DNA of 64,000 nt, taken from the NCBI GenBank assembly GCA_018262975.1, contig JADFDG010000002.1, positions 29,523 to 93,522 on the forward strand, written 5' to 3'. Position numbers and translations under genes: made by a program. Shown here one piece after another: positions 61,448 to 64,000 of this stretch. The stretch's first letter is position 1. Every line of letters starts with the position of its first letter. The DNA comes from Gammaproteobacteria bacterium. Lineage in GTDB: Bacteria; Pseudomonadota; Gammaproteobacteria; Pseudomonadales; JADFDG01. The notes beneath the pieces are model-generated. The model was not told where the DNA came from. It saw nothing but the letters and a program-made list of their open reading frames with translations, and did not search any database.

Positions 61448-63966
61448 CAGCAGGGGCTCACGAATTTGCTGACCAACGGGATCAGACCGATGTCCGCCAG
61501 TAGTCGCTCGATCGCAATCGAGAGCTCAACGCGATGAGCGACAGGGTCGTAGGTCGACAGGTAATCGAACGGCCCCTGTGCGTCCGCGGCATGGCCCATA
61601 TATGCGTCCAGCAATTCGAAATGGATGCCGTTGTCCGCTAGCCAGTTCGCCGCGAACTTGCGATGCTGGTTTGCCGGTAGGTCGATGAATTCCCGCAGGT
61701 GCCGCTGAAACAAACCGACCGAGTACGACTGGGGTCTCCAGTCGCCATCCACGAACGCGAACGGCCAGGGATCAGGCCGTCGAGCGAGCGGCATCGCCTC
61801 CATGCGGCTGCTAATCACAGCTTCAGCGTGCGCCTGATAATGAGCAATCTGCTCAATGACGCAGTCCGGAATGACGGCGAGACGCGTCATCCGACCAGAC
61901 GCAACGTCTTTGTCCCTGATGACCAAGAGATTTCGCCCTGCAATCTGGTCTATGTCAGGTGAAGAGACGTCATTTACTGCACGATAGCCAGTCGCATAGA
62001 AAAGCGTAAGGATTGCGTACAACGTATACCTGTTGTGATAGGCAACCGCCTCCTGATTAGGCCCCTGACGAGGATCCTTCGAAAGAGCATCACGCAATTT
62101 TGAAATTCGCTCCTTCGTGTACCCAAGAGTCGCGCAATGGCGCGCCCCGATGTGTTTCGGCGGATGACGACGCAGCGCCTCTACGTGGCGACGTGCGGCC
62201 ATATTTTCGTCCTCTGACAAACCGAGAATTGTTCCGGCACATTCGCTGTAGACGCGCACAAGGTGATCTTCGCTGTGAGCGTAGTAGAAAATTCGTCCAG
62301 CAGCGGTCACGTCGATACGGCCGGTGACATGATAGGCCATAACGACGCCATATCGACTGGTGATGGATGCGTATAGCGCCCGCTGTAGCCTGGCCTGACT
62401 GATGCGTTTTCCGTTACCCGGAAGGATTGCTTGCAGCTGCGCGTTGATTTCTTCGCTTAGCCGAGCCTTGGAAGTGGTAAAGACGCGCAGCCCACGCTCC
62501 GCATTTGCGTGCTGCATCAGTTTGCGGACCATGGATGCGACCCCGATTGGGTCCGGCAGCAGCAGATAGTCACTCAGGGCTCGAGTATCACCGGTGTAGT
62601 CGCCATCACCGGCTTCGTAGCGGGTGTTTGCGGCCTTCAGTTGCCAGCAGGCGTGGCTGCCGGTGTCAACGAACGTCAGGCGTCCCGTGCTGAGGCCGGC
62701 CTCCCGTGCTACCGAGAGACTGGAGATTTGCTGCAGCGATTGGGACAGCGACAGCATCACAATTATCGCGATTGCGGCTTCTGCGGCCACCGTTCCTCTG
62801 GCGGTTCCCAGACAGACATTGCGATAAAATGCGGCCTTGGCCGCAGCAATGGTTCGACGGATTTCCGTTGCCGTCAGATTTTCCCTGCTCCACGGCAGGT
62901 CCTGGTTCTGAATTGCAGCACGCCGATTCAGCCCATGGACCGCGATCTCGTCGCCGGGGCGATAGTTGGTCAGCTTTTCACCTAACGCGTTCAGGGTCAG
63001 GCGCTCCGGGGCGAGGTGCTCCGCAGGATCCTCTCCGTATTCGAACAGGTGGCGCGCCCACACGCGTCCCGCGGCGTGGTTCGGCGCCCCAATACCCAGA
63101 AAGGCCGAGATGCGGCTCGCCGAGTCGTCCGTGTCGACCTCGGTGCCGAATTCAACGACGTCGCGCAGCGTCCACGCATCCACGTACCCAGGCTGCCAGG
63201 CATGCCCACCACCACCACCCCGGCCCGTCCGCCCTGACCACGGTTCGATTCCGAGCGCCCGGGCAACCCAGGTCTGGATGGCCGTGAGTTCCTCCGGGGT
63301 TTCGCCCTCGTCTCCTAGCAGACGACTGGACACCCACCGATCTGTTGGACCGTGCATTCGCGCAGCGGCGAGAGCAGCACCGGACTGGTTGCCGCAGAGC
63401 TTCCTGAGAGCCAATGCCGCCGGGTAGACGTCGTTGGGAAATTCCGCATGTGGTGACGGAGAGGCGGTTGCACGATACAACTCCAGGCTGACGAACTCAC
63501 TCACAGCCTGCGCATGACCGACGAGGAGGTGGTAGAGGGCCAATGCGTGAGGTTGCCGCAGCGACTGGTCCCGTGGAATTGACCCTGCGGACGCGTATAC
63601 AGGGTGCGATTCCGCCAGAACCCCCACCAAGTCGTTTTCCTGAGCCCCCTCCGGCCAGACGACGTGCGGTCCGACGGATGCAGCGATCTCGTTCGCAGCC
63701 TCCATGATCGCTGCCGTAACGCGCACCCACGCGGCCACTCGACGCGTCGCGAAGTCAGGATCCGCGCGCGCCCCCTCCGCGAGCGCGCGCTGGATATTCG
63801 CAGTGATGGGCAGCAGCCGGAGCAGGACGCCAGGAGCTAGCAGCTCGTGTAGGAACTGCCAAACTGCCTGCGCAGTCAGGTTGGCATCTTGCTGCAAGAT
63901 GCAGGCGATCAGAGCCGGGATGTCCACGCTATCGGCAGGGGTACAGATGTCAATTCGCCGAGTCAT
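61447..63966 (-). CDS. Giant tyrosine recombinase-like partner (839 residues)
   Basis: Upstream partner of the 999-residue recombinase. The C-terminal third is recombinase-like: Arg in FYATGYRAVNDVSS, Lys in RDKDVASGRMTRLAVIP and end box YMGHAADAQGPFDYLSTYD with Tyr. Box II reads ANQHRKFAANWLAD instead of a clean HxxR, so catalysis may differ or be lost. The N-terminal 500 residues have no known domain. ATG 63966 gives MTRRIDICTPADS; its promoter or a third recombinase gene would be outside the window to the right. Confidence 0.8.
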   Translation of the reverse strand: MTRRIDICTPADSVDIPALIACILQQDANLTAQAVWQFLHELLAPGVLLRLLPITANIQRALAEGARADPDFATRRVAAWVRVTAAIMEAANEIAASVGPHVVWPEGAQENDLVGVLAESHPVYASAGSIPRDQSLRQPHALALYHLLVGHAQAVSEFVSLELYRATASPSPHAEFPNDVYPAALALRKLCGNQSGAALAAARMHGPTDRWVSSRLLGDEGETPEELTAIQTWVARALGIEPWSGRTGRGGGGGHAWQPGYVDAWTLRDVVEFGTEVDTDDSASRISAFLGIGAPNHAAGRVWARHLFEYGEDPAEHLAPERLTLNALGEKLTNYRPGDEIAVHGLNRRAAIQNQDLPWSRENLTATEIRRTIAAAKAAFYRNVCLGTARGTVAAEAAIAIIVMLSLSQSLQQISSLSVAREAGLSTGRLTFVDTGSHACWQLKAANTRYEAGDGDYTGDTRALSDYLLLPDPIGVASMVRKLMQHANAERGLRVFTTSKARLSEEINAQLQAILPGNGKRISQARLQRALYASITSRYGVVMAYHVTGRIDVTAAGRIFYYAHSEDHLVRVYSECAGTILGLSEDENMAARRHVEALRRHPPKHIGARHCATLGYTKERISKLRDALSKDPRQGPNQEAVAYHNRYTLYAILTLFYATGYRAVNDVSSPDIDQIAGRNLLVIRDKDVASGRMTRLAVIPDCVIEQIAHYQAHAEAVISSRMEAMPLARRPDPWPFAFVDGDWRPQSYSVGLFQRHLREFIDLPANQHRKFAANWLADNGIHFELLDAYMGHAADAQGPFDYLSTYDPVAHRVELSIAIERLLADIGLIPLVSKFVSPC

Positions 63967-64000
63967 TGGCCATCTCCCGGCAAGCCCGGGGATTGCGTAT

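Overview
The window looks like chromosome of a high-GC gammaproteobacterium. The evidence is housekeeping genes of gammaproteobacterial type (speA, glnK-amtB, ubiK, comM, rep, aguB, nnrS, rbbA-type ABC operon) and a dispersed family of GTAG-headed palindromic REP elements like those described in Xanthomonadales such as Stenotrophomonas. Placement near Xanthomonadales/Lysobacterales is an inference, not a proof.

Left part, about 1-36.26 kb, is compact, very GC-rich core-like sequence. It runs from a truncated arsC and tRNA-Ala(CGC) through a sorted surface protein, arginine decarboxylase, a PII/ammonium-transporter operon with an Ntr-like promoter, ubiK and comM. A divergent two-component pair follows, then an acyl-CoA dehydrogenase / SDR / phosphotransferase / DUF6285 operon, Rep helicase, NnrS, cytochrome c5 and N-carbamoylputrescine amidase. 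Next come a Spy-like protein, Dps, a ZIP transporter, a secreted FGE-like/CHAT-protease pair, a 5'-nucleotidase, a YbjN-like protein, an HlyD/RbbA/YhhJ exporter operon, an SQR-like flavoprotein, an Hsp70 paralogue and tRNA-Arg(CCG). SpeA and AguB catalyse two of the steps of the agmatine route to putrescine. All eight REP loci lie in the first 28.2 kb.

From about 36.3 kb to the right edge the sequence is accessory. It opens with three 8-base direct repeats spaced by 11 and 22 bp. A three-gene cassette follows whose first two products each carry a twin-arginine signal and resemble a stripped-down FtsZ/tubulin nucleotide-binding half. Then comes a six-gene, tightly coupled type I restriction-modification operon (hsdM, hsdS, two DUF262 proteins of GmrSD type, hsdR, YgjP-like metallopeptidase). 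Divergent to it is a double-AAA ATPase gene plus a WYL regulator, both preceded by TGCGACA/TGTCGCA repeats. An XRE-ImmA/PIN pair, a structured leader with a 36-residue ORF, an LRAT-like gene and a DUF2188 gene follow. The island continues into an integrase/excisionase pair and two giant overlapping tyrosine recombinases at the right edge.

The accessory half therefore reads as a defence island built from at least two recombinase modules. The most unusual item is the Tat-signal FtsZ-like pair (36.67-38.35 kb). A hairpin-like operator upstream of it shares its core with the WYL-linked operators 14-16 kb away, hinting at common control.
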